NCBI RefSeq assembly: GCF_026626745.1
Contig: NZ_JAPNJW010000002.1
Span: 3,310,151-3,374,150, forward strand
DNA from: Nannocystis sp. RBIL2
GTDB lineage: Bacteria > Myxococcota_A > Polyangia > Nannocystales > Nannocystaceae
DNA: 64,000 nt
Direction: 5' to 3'
The notes under the pieces are model-generated. The model was not told the origin of the DNA and ran no database searches. It saw only the letters and a list, made by a program, of their open reading frames with translations. Each line of letters opens with the position of its first letter. Position 1 is the stretch's first letter. Of this stretch, positions 28,501 to 35,487 are shown one piece after another. Made by a program: the position numbers and the translations under genes.

Positions 28501-30398
28501 CGCCCTCGTCGCGCCGCAATTCCTCGAACGAGCCGCTCCATGCAGCGCCGGACGACCTGCTCGGCCTGCTGCGCTCGCGGTTCGCCTTCTCCGGCTTTCG
28601 CCCCTACCAGGAGGCCGTCTGCCGCGCCGCCACGCGCGGCCGCGACCTTTTATTGGTCATGCCGACGGGGGCCGGCAAGTCGCTGTGTTATCAGCTCCCC
28701 GGCGTCGCCCGCGGCGGCACCACTCTGGTGATAAGCCCGCTGATCGCCTTGATGGAGGATCAATCCACCCGGCTCGCCGCCCAGGGCTTTCGCGCCGAGC
28801 GCATCCACTCGGGCCGCAGCCGCGCCGAATCGCGGCAGGCCTGCATCGATTATCTGGCCGGCAACCTCGACTTCCTGTTCATCGCTCCCGAGCGCCTGCG
28901 CGTGACCGGCTTCCCCGAGATGCTCGCCCGGCGCACGCCGGCGCTGATCGCCGTCGACGAGGCTCACTGCATCTCGCAGTGGGGGCACGACTTTCGCCCC
29001 GACTATCGCATGCTCGGTCAGCGGCTGCCCGCCCTGCGGCCAGCGCCGATCATCGCCCTCACCGCGACCGCCACGCCCTCGGTCCAGGACGACATCGTCG
29101 CCCAGCTCGGCCTGCGCGACGCCGGGCGCTTCATCCACGGCTTTCGCCGCACCAACATCGCCATCGAGGTGATCGAGCGCAACCCGGGCGAGCGCGCCGC
29201 GGCGATCCGCGAGCTCCTGTCGGACCGCGCGCGCCGGCCCGCGATCGTCTACGCCGCCACGCGCAAGAGCGCCGAGGAGCTGGCGAGCGCCCTCGGTCCG
29301 CGCCTCGCCGCCGCCTATCACGCGGGCATGAGCAACGACGACCGCGACCGCGTCCAGGCCGCCTTCCTGGCCGGCGAGCGCGAGGTCATCGTCGCCACCA
29401 CCGCCTTCGGCATGGGCATCGACAAGGCCGACGTGCGCACGATCCTCCACGCGGCGCTGCCCGGCAGCCTCGAGGGCTATTATCAGGAGATCGGGCGCGC
29501 CGGCCGTGACGGCGCGCCAGCGCGGGCGGTCCTGTTCCACGCCTACGTCGATCGCAAGACCCACGAATTCTTCCACGAGCGTGATTACCCCGACCCGCTC
29601 GAGCTCGAGAAGATCTTCAAAAAACTGCCCAAGACGCCGACCGACCGGGCGGCGCTGAACAAGAAGCGCAGCCGCGCCGGGCGGGAGGCGTTCGAGCGGG
29701 CCCTCGAGAAACTCGTCATCCACGGCGGCGCGCTCGAGACCGGCGAGGGCGAGCTGGCCAGGGGCGCGAGCACCTGGCAGGCCGGTTACGCCGCCCAGCG
29801 CGAGCACAAGCAGGCCCAGCTCCTGGGCATGGCCCGCTTCGCCGAGGGCCACGGCTGCCGCATGGTGCGGCTCGTGCGTCACTTCGGCGACCAAGAGGAC
29901 AGCGGCGAGCCTTGTGGGATCTGCGACGCCTGTGCCCCTGCTCGCTGCATCGCCCAGGAGTATCGGGCGCCCAGCGCGAGCGAGCAGCGCCACGTGTCGC
30001 GCCTGCTCGCGGCGCTGGCCCAGGCCGACGGCCAGGCCACCGGCCGGCTCCACCGCGAGACTTTTCCTGACGGCGACGTCGATCGCCGCTCGTTCGAGCA
30101 CCTGCTCGGCGGCCTGGTCGCGGCCGGCCTCGTGACCCTCGAGGAGGCGACGTTCCCCAAGCGCGGCAAGCTGATCCCGTTCGAGCGCGCGACGCTGACG
30201 GACGCCGGCCGGGCCCACGACATGACCGCGGCCGGGTTGATGCTGCCGAAGGCGACGCCGGCGAAGAAGGCCAAAGCGACGAGCAAGCGGCGCTCGAGCC
30301 GTCCCGCCGCCGCCAAGCGCAAGTCGGCGAAGCGCTCGAGCACCAAGCGCGCGAGCACGGCCCGGCGCAAGCGGGCGCCGGCCCGCGACAGCGCGTGA
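25563..30398 (+). CDS. DNA topoisomerase III - RecQ helicase fusion
   Basis: The 1611-residue protein joins two enzymes that work together in decatenating and dissolving recombination intermediates. Residues 1-630 are a topoisomerase III (TopB): Toprim Glu8 in VIAEKPSVA, the acidic pair near Asp104 in DAGREGE, and the catalytic Tyr329 in LISYPRTDSRHL. Residues about 690-995 are about 17 copies of a 17-residue Ser/Pro/Arg repeat. Residues about 1000-1460 are RecQ: Walker A near 1033-1041 (MPTGAGKS), DEAH at 1132, motif IV-VI (GMGIDKADVRT, QEIGRAGRDG) and a zinc cluster with Cys1451, 1454 and 1457 plus a Cys near 1429. A winged-helix/HRDC-like region and a Lys/Arg/Ala tail (about 1560-1611) follow. 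The GTG at 25563 is the start. Natural physical coupling of Top3 and RecQ matches the BLM-Top3 partnership. Confidence 0.9.
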   Translation: MTTLVIAEKPSVARDIAAALGVTGRRDGWFEGSGHLVTWAIGHLVALAQPHEIDPAWKRWSLFTLPMLPRQFPLVVIPDTRKQFEVVHRLMGDRAVTRIVCATDAGREGELIFRYIYDAAGCRKPVSRLWISSLTREAILAGFSRLRDGAEFDDLADAARGRSRADWLVGMNLSRAYSLVLDQDISVGRVQTPTLAILVQRELAIRDFVPEDYREVVARFQPVTDAAQPASSYVGTWFRPPTPGDADDEPSKRKRLPADGVEAAAIVARAFTGRAAIASIKAETRSIPPPLLYDLTELQRHANRLYGLSAQKTLDIAQSLYERHKLISYPRTDSRHLSAAVAATLGDVVAAVGGQYPGLLAPGTGARPLGRRFVDDARVTDHHAILPTAKSASEAGLTAHEQKIYDLICRRLLAAWHEDYVYSTTTVITTITSADEPAIVDHYESRGTAIQKHGWKVLEVGYGKPPAKPRGKAAAAANEADPGDQALPAGLTRGQPQQVLEAKALEKQTRPPPRHTEATLLTAMETAGRTLEEKELSDAMRDLGLGTPATRAQIIETLLRREYVIREGKSLAATDKGIHLISVVHPDVKSPAMTGEWEAKLKRMSRGDGDLPTFMAAIESFVTEVVGRVTGLAPPPGPLPRAGGEKRPPTMSEPPGPANEPGPTRTPTATRTSRRTPASDAITTPAVPPQYRGTTGDLFSNAPATASRPGTPGDLFATIPPAPPRRGTTGDLFANAPAPSPRRGTTGDLFDAAPPTSPRRETKSDLSDSANALADDWFESAPATSPRRKSTTDHAEAASSAPPRRAPTNGRLDSASVTSSRRAPANDPAEAASEAPHRRGATNGRPDSASVTSSRRASTSDHAESPPAASPRRGTTNDPLDSASVISPRRTAASERQEATAAPRSRITSDFLLASPAPAPRRKSASSDDEAASATPPRRTSANDLADRSPAPPARGATGDLFATSPRRSSANAQDAAPPTPSSRRNSSNEPLHAAPDDLLGLLRSRFAFSGFRPYQEAVCRAATRGRDLLLVMPTGAGKSLCYQLPGVARGGTTLVISPLIALMEDQSTRLAAQGFRAERIHSGRSRAESRQACIDYLAGNLDFLFIAPERLRVTGFPEMLARRTPALIAVDEAHCISQWGHDFRPDYRMLGQRLPALRPAPIIALTATATPSVQDDIVAQLGLRDAGRFIHGFRRTNIAIEVIERNPGERAAAIRELLSDRARRPAIVYAATRKSAEELASALGPRLAAAYHAGMSNDDRDRVQAAFLAGEREVIVATTAFGMGIDKADVRTILHAALPGSLEGYYQEIGRAGRDGAPARAVLFHAYVDRKTHEFFHERDYPDPLELEKIFKKLPKTPTDRAALNKKRSRAGREAFERALEKLVIHGGALETGEGELARGASTWQAGYAAQREHKQAQLLGMARFAEGHGCRMVRLVRHFGDQEDSGEPCGICDACAPARCIAQEYRAPSASEQRHVSRLLAALAQADGQATGRLHRETFPDGDVDRRSFEHLLGGLVAAGLVTLEEATFPKRGKLIPFERATLTDAGRAHDMTAAGLMLPKATPAKKAKATSKRRSSRPAAAKRKSAKRSSTKRASTARRKRAPARDSA
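27632..28549 (+). repeat. 51-bp/17-residue repeat linker in the topoisomerase-RecQ fusion
   Basis: Seventeen or so imperfect copies of a unit like SPRRGTTGDLFDAAPPT, most exactly 17 residues. The first four and one near the end keep GTTGDLF; middle copies have drifted to TNGRLDSASVT-type sequences. The units alternate two subtypes in the middle, which suggests duplication of a two-unit block. It should be a long, basic, disordered tether. Confidence 0.85.
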
Positions 30399-30421
30399 CG
30401 CGGCGACCGCTCGCGCACGGG

Positions 30422-30612
30422 CCTGTCCGAACGGACAGGTCACTCCGAGGCCCGTCCCGAAGCGAGCAACGGCCCAGAGCATCGCCGCCCCCCCGAGCTC
30501 TGGCCTGTCCGAACGAACAGGTCACTCCGAGGCCCCCCGAAGCGGACGCCGGCCCAGGGCCCCGCGTGAAGCATCGCCCCCTCCCGAGCCGTGCCCTGTC
30601 CGAACGAACAGG
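30422..30612. repeat. array of three dispersed palindromes between convergent genes
   Basis: Three copies, at 30422-30439 (perfect CCTGTCC, GAAC, GGACAGG), 30504-30521 and 30595-30612 (each with one arm change, GAACAGG). Each is followed by the same GTCACTCCGAGGCC, so a unit of about 30 bp is repeated at 82 and 91 bp spacing. The array sits between the topoisomerase-RecQ gene (ends 30398) and a convergent lipoprotein gene (ends 30644), where bidirectional termination would be useful. Confidence 0.7.
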
Positions 30613-30643
30613 TCACTCCGAGGCCGGCCGCATGGCTCCGCGC

Positions 30644-31192
30644 TCAGTGGACCTCGTGCTTGTCGATCTTGACCTGGATCCGCCGGCCCTCGGCGCCGTC
30701 CTCGATCTGCACGTTCACGTTGCCTTCGACCCCGTCGGCCTGCAGCTGCTCGAGGATCTCCTGCTTCGCCTCCTCGGGCGACAGCTCCTTGCTGACCTCG
30801 ATCAACGGCAGGTCGCCGGCGCCACCGACCGCCGGCGCAGTCGTGATCGTCGCGCTCGCCAGCGCCGGGAAGCTCGCCTTGAGCTCGGCGGCCAGCCCCT
30901 CCGCGGCGGGCAGCGTCTTCGCGTACAGCTCGATCTCGAGCGACGAGCCGCCCGGGTCATCCTTCTTCATCCGCACCATCGCAGCGCCGGTGTCCACGGC
31001 CTTGCTCTCGAGGTGCTTGGCGATCGCCTGCACCTGGGCGTGGTCGAGATCGGCGCCGTCGATCTTCACCATGAGGCCCGGCATGTCGGCCAGCTCGGCC
31101 ACGCGAGCCTGGACTTCGGGTTCGGTTTGGCAGCCCGCGGACGCGAGGTTGCCGAGAAGAAGGGCGAGCGAGGCGATGGTGGTGCGCAGCAT
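30644..31192 (-). CDS. lipoprotein related to the sigma-linked membrane protein
   Basis: The 182-residue product begins with a lipoprotein-type signal (SLALLLGNLASAGC) and has GGAG about 6 bp before the ATG at 31192. The body is two similar alpha/beta halves. The C-terminal part (LSPEEAKQEILEQLQADGV, then RRIQVKIDKHE) is clearly related to the C-terminus of the protein at 24563-25309, so the two are paralogous modules flanking the topoisomerase-RecQ gene. Function is unknown; a periplasmic sensor or partner of the ECF system is one possibility. It is read toward the fusion gene, with the triple palindrome array between them. Confidence 0.8.
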   Translation of the reverse strand: MLRTTIASLALLLGNLASAGCQTEPEVQARVAELADMPGLMVKIDGADLDHAQVQAIAKHLESKAVDTGAAMVRMKKDDPGGSSLEIELYAKTLPAAEGLAAELKASFPALASATITTAPAVGGAGDLPLIEVSKELSPEEAKQEILEQLQADGVEGNVNVQIEDGAEGRRIQVKIDKHEVH

Positions 31193-31234
31193 GTTTGTCT
31201 CCGTCGCCTCGCTCTACGGGCGCCGAACAAAAAG

Positions 31235-31402
31235 GTGACAGCCGCCGTGCGCGGCGTCGGTCTGGCCTTCCTCGACGACGTCAGCGCGGTCCAGTGGGAG
31301 CGCGCGGTCGCGTCCGGCCAGGCGATCCCGACTTGCGACAAGTGGGACTTCGTCCGCTTCCGCGACGCCGTGCTCACCCCCCACCGCCACGCGGCGGAGT
31401 GA
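31235..31402 (+). CDS. possible small protein (55 residues)
   Basis: A GTG-started frame reads to a TGA at 31400-31402 and shows coding-like third positions (nearly all G or C) over its length, with a composition quite unlike the Arg-rich antisense frame. The product would contain LAFLDDVSAVQWERAVASG and CDKWDFVRFRDAVLTPHRH. It has no recognised domain. The upstream AAAAAG is a weak ribosome-binding site, and a GTG at 31247 is also possible. It could be the remnant of a larger gene. The divergent lipoprotein gene starts 43 bp upstream. Confidence 0.35.
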   Translation: MTAAVRGVGLAFLDDVSAVQWERAVASGQAIPTCDKWDFVRFRDAVLTPHRHAAE

Positions 31403-31405
31403 CTC

Positions 31406-32623
31406 TCAAACCCGCACGGTCGGGGCCGGGCCGTGCCAGGTCGGCGCCTCGCTGGCGCGGAACACCTCGCGCAGCTCGCTCGCCGACTGGAACCGGTGCG
31501 ACGGATCTTTCTCGAGCGCGCGGAGGATCAGCGCCTCCCACTCGACCGGGATGTCGGGGCGGAGCAGCCGCGGCGCCGGCACCGGATCCTGACAGTGGGC
31601 CAGGCCGAGGGCGATCGGCGACGGCGCGGCGAACGGCGGCCGACCGGTCAGCGCGTGGTAGAGCATCGCCCCGAGCGCGTAGATGTCGGTGCGCGCGTCG
31701 ACGTGGCCGCCGCGGACCTGCTCGGGCGCCATGTACTCGGGTGTCCCGACGACCATGTTGGTCGCGGTCATCCCGGCCTCGGTCAGCGGGCGGGCGATCC
31801 CGAAGTCGATGATCTTGACGGTGCGATCGCCGGCGAGCAGCACGTTGGCCGGCTTGAGGTCGCGGTGGATGACGCCGGCGGCGTGCGCCGCGGCCAGGCC
31901 GTCGCACAGCTGCTCGGCGATCGGCCGCAGCTGGGCCGCGGGGATCGCCCCGATCCGCTTGAGCCGGGCCGCGAGGCTCTCGCCGGCCACGTACTCCATC
32001 GACAGGAACAGCAGGCCGTTCTCCTCGCCGATGTCGTGCAAGCGCACGACGTTGGGATGGGAGATCCGCCTGGCCGTGCTGGCCTCGCGGCGCAGGCGAT
32101 CGGCGGCGCCAGGGTCGAGCAGGCCGAGGCCGGCGACCACCTTGAGCGCGACCTCTTCGCCGAGCTGGTCGTCGCGCGCGAGGTAGACGGCACCCATGCC
32201 GCCGGCGCCGAGCAGGCGCGACACGACGAAGCGGTTGGCCACGCGCTGACCGGGCCGGACCTGGCCGGCAATCAGGCTCTCGGCCTCGCCGGCTGCGGCC
32301 GTGACCGCGGCGCGCTGGGCCGGTGCGGGCCCGAGGGCGGCGATGCTCTGGGTCGCGACCGCGAGCCGCTGCAGCTTGGCGTTGAGCTCGAAGTCGACGT
32401 TGCAGACGATGGTCTCGAGCGACTGCACGCGCTGCTCGAGGGCCTTTCGCTCCTCGATCAGCGCCTTGCGCTCTTCCATCAGGGCCTTGAGCCGCGCGGC
32501 CTCTCCGCCGCCGCTCTCGAGCTCCTTCATCCGCTGCTCGTGCTTGAAGCGGAGGTACTTCGGCCCGAGCAGCCCGAGGATCACGCTGACGAAGAAGAAG
32601 AGCGGGACGAAGATCTCGGCCAT
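31406..32623 (-). CDS. Ser/Thr protein kinase with membrane anchor and coiled coil
   Basis: The 405-residue protein starts with a membrane segment (about 4-21, IFVPLFFFVSVILGLLG), followed by a charged coiled coil (about 28-80: ERKALIEERKALEQRVQSLE) and then a Pkn2/PknB-type kinase domain (about 128-390). Conserved residues are visible: LLGAGGMGAVYLARDD, ALKVV (ATP Lys), HRDLKPANVLL, IIDFGIARP and MAPEQV. It should phosphorylate Ser/Thr from the inner membrane. A leader with AGAAGG precedes the ATG at 32623. It is one of two kinases in the window and converges on the small putative gene at 31402. Confidence 0.9.
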   Translation of the reverse strand: MAEIFVPLFFFVSVILGLLGPKYLRFKHEQRMKELESGGGEAARLKALMEERKALIEERKALEQRVQSLETIVCNVDFELNAKLQRLAVATQSIAALGPAPAQRAAVTAAAGEAESLIAGQVRPGQRVANRFVVSRLLGAGGMGAVYLARDDQLGEEVALKVVAGLGLLDPGAADRLRREASTARRISHPNVVRLHDIGEENGLLFLSMEYVAGESLAARLKRIGAIPAAQLRPIAEQLCDGLAAAHAAGVIHRDLKPANVLLAGDRTVKIIDFGIARPLTEAGMTATNMVVGTPEYMAPEQVRGGHVDARTDIYALGAMLYHALTGRPPFAAPSPIALGLAHCQDPVPAPRLLRPDIPVEWEALILRALEKDPSHRFQSASELREVFRASEAPTWHGPAPTVRV

Positions 32624-32700
32624 GCGCCCTTCTTTCTTACATCTCTACGCCGGTCGGCTGACACGCGAGCGGGCGGCGATCTCGCCGCCTGACGCCCGGT

Positions 32701-32937
32701 TCAGACCTTCTCGCCGCGGGCGCGGAGCTCCGCGACGACCGACTCGATCCCGCGCTTGTCGATCACGCGCAGACCGTGGGCGCTGACCCGCAGGGTGACC
32801 CAGCGGTCTTCGCTCGGCACGAAGAAGCGCTTGCGGTGCAGGTTGGGGATGTTCCGCTTGTGAGTGCGGATATGCGAATGCGACACGTTCATGCCGCCCT
32901 GAGGGCGCTTCCCGGTGACCTGACAGACTTGCGACAT
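32701..32937 (-). CDS. rpmB: 50S ribosomal protein L28
   Basis: The 78-residue product starts MSQVCQVTGKRPQGGMNVSH and continues with KRNIPNLHRKRFFV, RWVTLRVSAHGLRVIDKRG: a complete L28 of normal length. It has only one Cys near the N-terminus, so it is the zinc-free type. It stands alone, without rpmG beside it. The preceding AGGCCG is a weak ribosome-binding site. Downstream is the kinase gene 77 bp away on the same strand; upstream is a 277-bp gap before the divergent superoxide dismutase. Confidence 0.95.
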   Translation of the reverse strand: MSQVCQVTGKRPQGGMNVSHSHIRTHKRNIPNLHRKRFFVPSEDRWVTLRVSAHGLRVIDKRGIESVVAELRARGEKV

Positions 32938-33214
32938 AGCGAGCGGCCTTATGCGAGGCGTTGGAGGGCCGGGAAAGTAGCCGCGGGTTCCCGCGAGTGT
33001 CAAGGGAGGGCCCACCGCCGAGGCCGGGCGGAAGTGCGGCGCTCCCGCGATTTTCGCCGGCTCGACCCGGGCGCCGCCGTGCAGCGGAGGCCCGAAGCGG
33101 CCGTGGAGGCCCGGATGTTGCGTCCTGCAGCCGCCGCGCGCCGGGGTCGCATCGTGCGCTAACGCTCGTTTTCGCCACCGGTGCTACCTTGCCGGCCGCC
33201 AAGGAGAGCGACTG

Positions 33215-33829
33215 ATGAGCGATTCCAAGTACGCGCCCACCGAGTACAAGGCGAAGGATTACACGCACCTCAGGGGGCTTGTCGGGCTCACCGACGAGCA
33301 GATCGAGGTCCACCTCAAGCTCTACGGCGGTTACGTCAACCGCACCAACGCCCTGTTCGCCAAGGTCGCGGGGCTCAGCAACGAGGGCAAGACCGGCGAC
33401 TCCAGCTTCCAGGAGCTCAAGCGGCGGGCCGGCTGGGAGTGGAACGGCATGCGCCTCCACGAGTACTACTTCGACGGCCTGACCGCGAAGGCCGGCGAGC
33501 TGCGCGCCGACAACCCGTTCGCCAAGGCGGTCACCGCGCAGTTCGGCAGCATCGAGGCGTGGAAGGCCGATCTCGTCGGCGTCGCCAAGATGCCGGGCGT
33601 CGGCTGGGCCCTGACCTACCTCGACCCGAACAACGGCCAGGTCTGGAACCACTGGGTCGAGGCCCACCAGGACGGCCACCCTGCCGGCGGCCGCCTGCTG
33701 CTCGCGCTCGACGTGTGGGAGCACGCCTTCGCCGTCTACCGCAAGCCGCTGCCGCCCGAGCGCGCCGCCTACATCGAGGACTTCTTCGCCAACGTCGACT
33801 GGGACGTGGTCGCCAAGCGCCTCGCCTGA
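33215..33829 (+). CDS. iron/manganese superoxide dismutase
   Basis: The 204-residue enzyme belongs to the Fe/Mn SOD family, though it is divergent. Metal ligands are predicted at His33 (VHLKLYGGYVNRT), His82 (RLHEYYFDGL), Asp166 and His170 (ALDVWEHAF). The region VGWALTYLDPNNGQVWNHW before the ligand loop is typical. The start has AAGGAG 10 bp upstream. It converts superoxide to peroxide and oxygen in the cytoplasm, since no signal peptide is present. Metal preference cannot be settled from sequence. It is followed by a perfect 16-bp hairpin (33883-33918). Confidence 0.9.
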   Translation: MSDSKYAPTEYKAKDYTHLRGLVGLTDEQIEVHLKLYGGYVNRTNALFAKVAGLSNEGKTGDSSFQELKRRAGWEWNGMRLHEYYFDGLTAKAGELRADNPFAKAVTAQFGSIEAWKADLVGVAKMPGVGWALTYLDPNNGQVWNHWVEAHQDGHPAGGRLLLALDVWEHAFAVYRKPLPPERAAYIEDFFANVDWDVVAKRLA

Positions 33830-33835
33830 TCTGGA

Positions 33836-33880
33836 AATGTCTTGTGGGTCATGCCCATTGAGACATGTCCTGAAGACCCA
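33836..33880. repeat. dispersed element, compound
   Basis: ATGTCTTGTGGGTCATGCCC then AGACATGTCCTGAAGACC: overlapping imperfect arms (TCTTG/TGAAGA and GGGTC/GACC) just after the superoxide dismutase stop. Confidence 0.4.
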
Positions 33881-33882
33881 GC

Positions 33883-33918
33883 GCGAAAGGGCATGTCCGA
33901 ACGGACATGCCCTTTCGC
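33883..33918. terminator. perfect 16-bp hairpin between convergent genes
   Basis: Arms of 16 bases (left arm GCGAAAGGGCATGTCC) with a GAAC loop form a perfect inverted repeat. It contains the dispersed element CATGTCC/GGACATG extended by GCGAAAGGG. It lies between the superoxide dismutase (ends 33829) and the convergent lipoprotein (ends 33942), so it is likely a bidirectional terminator. Confidence 0.75.
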
Positions 33919-33941
33919 TCATCCTCGCAGTCGGCTCGGGC

Positions 33942-34619
33942 TCAGGGCGCGGCGCCCTCGTTGATCCACTGCTCGACCAGCGCGATCGTGTCGGCCGGCA
34001 GCGGCCCGCCGCCCTTCGGCATCTGCGACGGGTTGCCGTTGAACGGACCCTCGCCGGCAGTGCCCTTGAGCTTGGCCAGCAGGTACGAGTTGGCGGCGTC
34101 GCCCGGGGCCACGCGCTTGAAGCCGGCGGCCTGGGTCGCGTCGACGTCGACCAGGTTCTGGTACGCGTCCTGGGAGCCCGTGATCGTCAGACCGCCGGAG
34201 CCCTGCTGATGGCAACCGCACTTGCCCTCGATGGCCGCGGGGAACACGTCGGTCTCCCAGCTGAGGCCGTCGCCCGTGGTGGTCGTGGTGGTGGTCGTCG
34301 TCTCCGGCTCGGTCGACGTGCCCGGCTCGGTCGTCGTCGTGCCGGGCTCGGTCGTCGTCGTGCCGGGCTCCTCGGTGGTCGTGCCGGGCGAGGTCGACGT
34401 CTCGGTGGTCGTCGTCGGCTCACCGGTGGTGGGCTCGTCGGTGGTGGCCTCCGTGCCGGTGGTCGTGCCGAGCGTGTCGGTCGCGGTCCCGGTGGTCGTG
34501 TCGTCGGTCGTCGTGCCCGGCGTGGCGTTGGCGTCGGTCGCGTTGCCGTCATCGCCGCATGCGACGAGCGGCAACGCGAACAGCGAGCAGGTGAAGATCA
34601 ATCGTAGTGAGGCGTACAT
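33942..34619 (-). CDS. cytochrome-like lipoprotein
   Basis: The 225-residue product has a lipoprotein signal (LFALPLVAC), about 80 residues of Thr-rich linker (repeated GTTTTEPGT-type units), and a C-terminal domain of about 110 residues. This domain has KCGCHQQGSGGL, where only one residue separates the cysteines, followed by ANSYLLAKL and a late MPKGGGPLP that fits an axial Met. It resembles the domain at the end of the DUF4215 lipoprotein. If heme is bound, it would be in the periplasm or outside the outer membrane. A redox or structural role cannot be decided from sequence. Confidence 0.8.
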   Translation of the reverse strand: MYASLRLIFTCSLFALPLVACGDDGNATDANATPGTTTDDTTTGTATDTLGTTTGTEATTDEPTTGEPTTTTETSTSPGTTTEEPGTTTTEPGTTTTEPGTSTEPETTTTTTTTTGDGLSWETDVFPAAIEGKCGCHQQGSGGLTITGSQDAYQNLVDVDATQAAGFKRVAPGDAANSYLLAKLKGTAGEGPFNGNPSQMPKGGGPLPADTIALVEQWINEGAAP

Positions 34620-34741
34620 GGCGGCGGGACACTATCACAAGACCGCCGCGGTCCAACGTGCACCGCCGCCCGCTCGGGGTCATCCCGAGCGCGGCGGCGG
34701 GCCACTTCATTTGCGACGCATGAGGTCGCACGCACCCATCA

Positions 34742-35320
34742 TCACTCGGGCGCGCCGGCGTCGATCCACGCGCCGATCTTCTCGAGGTCCGCGCTGCTCA
34801 GCGCAGCCGCGGGCGGCGGCGGCATGGCAGTGCCGTTGCCACCGACCTCGACGTGCGTGTTGTTGATCTTGTGCCACAGGTAGCTGTTGTCGCGATCGTT
34901 CGGCGCGATGAGCTGCATCGACGCGAGCTCGAGCGACTGCTGACCGACGAGCTCGCCGTGCGAGTCGCCCGGCGTGATCACGAACCAGCCCGAGGCCGAA
35001 CCGCCGGCGACGTGACAGCCGGTCGTGCAGCTGCCGTCCCAGATCGGCTGGATGTCGGTCTCGTAGTCGACCGCGCCCGGGCCGGTGGTCGGCCCGGTGT
35101 CATCCGTCGTGCTGGTGCCGTCGGTGGTGTCGGTCGCGTCCGTCGTGGTCGGCTGGTTGGTCTCGTTGGTGGTCGCGTTGGTGCTGTCCGTGGTGGTCGT
35201 GGCGTCGTCGGTGTCCGAGCTCTTGCCGCCGCCGTCGTCACACGCAGCAACGACGAGGATCAGCGCGGCGAACGATGCCTTGATGGCGTTCGCAATCCAG
35301 GGGATGGAAACACTGTTCAT
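34742..35320 (-). CDS. cytochrome-like lipoprotein, second copy
   Basis: The 192-residue product is the neighbour and relative of 33942-34619: lipoprotein signal (LILVVAAC), Thr/Asp-rich linker, then the domain QPIWDGSCTTGCHVAGG, DNSYLWHKINN and MPPPPAAALS. Here three residues lie between the cysteines (C-T-T-G-C-H), against one in its neighbour; the canonical motif has two. The domain is of the planctomycete/myxobacterial cytochrome-c-like type that caps many surface proteins. Function is unknown. The two genes are separated by 122 bp on the same strand. Confidence 0.8.
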   Translation of the reverse strand: MNSVSIPWIANAIKASFAALILVVAACDDGGGKSSDTDDATTTTDSTNATTNETNQPTTTDATDTTDGTSTTDDTGPTTGPGAVDYETDIQPIWDGSCTTGCHVAGGSASGWFVITPGDSHGELVGQQSLELASMQLIAPNDRDNSYLWHKINNTHVEVGGNGTAMPPPPAAALSSADLEKIGAWIDAGAPE

Positions 35321-35411
35321 AGCGCAACAATCGATACCATTTCATCACTGTCGCGATCAAGCGTCCAATCGCGGATGGGGCGCGAAAGCCCCAGGGCCGG
35401 CCCCGAATCAT

Positions 35412-35427
35412 CTGTCCTTCAAGACAG
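35412..35427. repeat. dispersed element, intergenic
   Basis: CTGTC, CTTCAA, GACAG between the cytochrome-like lipoprotein promoter and the caspase-like lipoprotein gene. Confidence 0.4.
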
Positions 35428-35487
35428 GCTCCTCGTGACAGGAGGATGCGGAGAGCCCGCGAGCGCGCCGTGCTAGCCTCGCACGTC

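Noticed and set aside
30422..30612. CRISPR-like array
   Set aside because: Only three units, spacers differ in length (about 64 and 73 bp) and the same palindrome occurs singly all over the window.
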